From Syntrophaceae bacterium UBA4810 (GTDB taxonomy: Bacteria > Desulfobacterota > Syntrophia > Syntrophales > Smithellaceae): a stretch of 7,979 bases of DNA. Within the stretch, counting starts at the first letter, position 1, and each line of letters opens with the position of its first letter. Positions 6,711 to 7,979 of the stretch are shown piece by piece. Where the stretch lies: contig DHGA01000063.1 in the NCBI GenBank assembly GCA_002402545.1, forward strand, positions 1-7,979. Reading direction: 5' to 3'. Position numbers and translations under genes: made by a program. Under the pieces are notes generated by a model. It did no database searches. It was not told the DNA's origin and was given only the letters and a program-made list of their open reading frames with translations.

Positions 6711-6740
6711 TATCTTTTCTTATCTTTTCTTATTTTTTCT
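6711..6740. repeat. Three tandem 10-bp T/C-rich units at the 3' end of the TPR gene
   Basis: On the + strand TATCTTTTCT occurs twice in tandem (6711-6720, 6721-6730), followed by a one-mismatch copy TATTTTTTCT (6731-6740). On the gene strand this is a purine-rich run covering the last two Lys codons and the stop codon (6730-6732) of the TPR gene and about 19 nt after it. Another exact copy of the unit lies at 841-850. No stem can form, so it is not a hairpin terminator. Confidence 0.75.
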
Positions 6741-7979
6741 CATTCGCTAAATCTGATAGCTTCTTCTTTAAGGTATCGTTATCCGGCGCGAGTTGTATAG
6801 CGCGTTTATACATTTCCCGCGCTTTTTTAATATTACTCATTTTGTGATAAACATCTCCTAAATGCTCAACAATATTGTAATCGTCAGGAAGCAGTTCCAT
6901 CGCCTTTTTTAAATGAGTCAAAGCACTATCAAGTTTGTTTTGCTTAAAATGCACCCATCCTAAACTGTCGATAATGTAACCGCTATCAGGCTTTAACTGC
7001 AAAGCTTTGATAATTAGTTTCTCCGCTTCTTCCAGATTAATATTCCTTTCCGCATAACTGTAACCGATAAAGTTAAGCGCGTCCGCGTGCTCCGGATCTA
7101 TCTTTAATATATTTTGCATTTCCATGATACTTTCGGAAAAACGATCCGTTTTTTCGTAAACAACCCCCAGAGCGTAAAGTAATTCAACATTTTTGGGGAA
7201 TATTTTTATCCCTTCCAGAAGAATTTTTTCTGCCGCTTTGGTATCTTTCGTTTCTTCATAAAGAGTTGACAAATATAAATACAGGTTTACCTGTTCTTTC
7301 TTTGTTTTTATCGCTTCTTCCATTAATTGAACGGCTTCACTTATTCTGCCTTCTTTTTTCAGGATCATGGCGCTGTGGATCTGGGCTGCCGCGAACAATT
7401 CGGATTCGGAAGATATTTTATTATATTCCGCGATGGCCAAAGAACTTTCTCCATTTTCTTCATAAGTGCTTGCCAGCAAATAGCGAACCCTGTCGTCTTT
7501 AATATTTTTTTCCAATATAGATAAAAATTGTTCCGCCGCCGCATTAAGCTTGCGCATGTCATAATATAAAATGCCAAGCTTAAACCTGGCTTCGCGATTA
7601 TCGGGGTCAAGTTTCAATAAATCACGGTATTCGGCGATAGCTTCGTCATTCCTTTTTCCCCGGATCAGTACTTCTGCTATTTTAATTTTTATTGTGTAAC
7701 GGGCGGGGTTAGCATCATAATAATCACGGTAAAGCGCGATTGCCTTATCAGTTTTCCCCTGCTTTTCATAAAGAGCGCCTAAATCAAATATCACCGGTTC
7801 AAAATGAAATCGCAGCGCCATCACTTTTTTATACATCGCCTCTGCTTCCGGATACTTTTCCATATCCGCCAAAAGCTTGGCGTAATAATAGATTCCCGTA
7901 ACATTATCAGGTTCAATTTTGAGCATTTTCTTGAAATATTCTTCAGCTCGGGTGAAATTGTTTTCCGCGGCGTATATTA
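6730..7979 (-). CDS. Long tetratricopeptide-repeat protein, 5' end beyond the window
   Basis: A TPR scaffold protein of unknown partner. The frame is open to the right edge: codons between 7926 and 7979 continue a TPR (IYAAENNFTRAEEYFKK), so the Met at 7926 is internal. About 415 residues are visible, made of some twelve 30-35-residue units, most ending in a PDN/PDD/PKN-type turn. The last three (about residues 280-383 counted from that Met) carry ALNFIGYSYAERNINLEEAE, IIDSLGWVHFKQNKLDSALT and VEHLGDVYHKM, which recall the TPR protein encoded beside lolB in many Proteobacteria (PA4667 of Pseudomonas aeruginosa, from memory). The protein ends in NEKK. N terminus and signal peptide are not visible, so location is unknown, though envelope association is likely. 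The LolB-like gene follows after 139 nt with no hairpin between, so they may share a transcript. Confidence 0.88.
   Translation of the reverse strand, partial: IYAAENNFTRAEEYFKKMLKIEPDNVTGIYYYAKLLADMEKYPEAEAMYKKVMALRFHFEPVIFDLGALYEKQGKTDKAIALYRDYYDANPARYTIKIKIAEVLIRGKRNDEAIAEYRDLLKLDPDNREARFKLGILYYDMRKLNAAAEQFLSILEKNIKDDRVRYLLASTYEENGESSLAIAEYNKISSESELFAAAQIHSAMILKKEGRISEAVQLMEEAIKTKKEQVNLYLYLSTLYEETKDTKAAEKILLEGIKIFPKNVELLYALGVVYEKTDRFSESIMEMQNILKIDPEHADALNFIGYSYAERNINLEEAEKLIIKALQLKPDSGYIIDSLGWVHFKQNKLDSALTHLKKAMELLPDDYNIVEHLGDVYHKMSNIKKAREMYKRAIQLAPDNDTLKKKLSDLANEKK

Noticed and set aside
6730..7926. ATG at 7926 as the start of the TPR gene
   Set aside because: Codons between 7926 and 7979 encode the first helix of the same TPR unit, so the true start lies outside the window.

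Overview
The window is chromosomal, with mostly ordinary housekeeping genes for the cell envelope of a Gram-negative bacterium. It holds a complete Tol-Pal system in the order tolQ-tolR-tolA-tolB-pal-cpoB on the + strand. Upstream is the 3' part of an EF-P lysyltransferase gene (epmA) on the + strand. Downstream, on the - strand, are a LolB/DUF4292-like lipoprotein gene and a long TPR-protein gene that runs off the right edge. The protein style resembles Deltaproteobacteria (Desulfobacterota): an EpmA whose visible part opens with PAPAPEEHIEA, a short TonB-like TolA, a lipoprotein form of CpoB, and a LolB-like protein next to a TPR protein. This placement is inference from remembered families. 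I see no phage, insertion sequence, CRISPR array, tRNA or rRNA.

Region by region: 1-800 is epmA, cut at its 5' end. 801-955 holds a strong intrinsic terminator (877-907) and the tolQ leader; a consensus TTGACA box lies inside the terminator hairpin. 956-4181 is tolQRAB, tightly packed: tolQ and tolR are 5 nt apart, tolR and tolA overlap by 4 nt, and tolA and tolB are 21 nt apart. 4182-4405 is a 224-nt AT-rich gap with a candidate promoter for the second unit, pal-cpoB (4406-5734). A bidirectional terminator (5757-5786) separates this from the convergent - strand unit. That unit is the LolB-like gene (5805-6590) preceded by the TPR gene (6730-7979), with a 10-bp tandem repeat at the end of the TPR gene.

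How the genes work together: TolQ-TolR use the proton-motive force across the inner membrane to energise TolA. TolA reaches across the periplasm to TolB and Pal and helps draw the outer membrane inward at division. CpoB modulates this and links it to peptidoglycan synthesis. The LolB-like protein probably acts in lipoprotein insertion at the outer membrane, the step that would place Pal and the CpoB lipoprotein there. I found no clearly undescribed system. The most useful second looks are the terminator/promoter overlap before tolQ, the very short TolA, the lipidated CpoB with a forced TTG start, and the TPR-lolB pair without ispE directly downstream.
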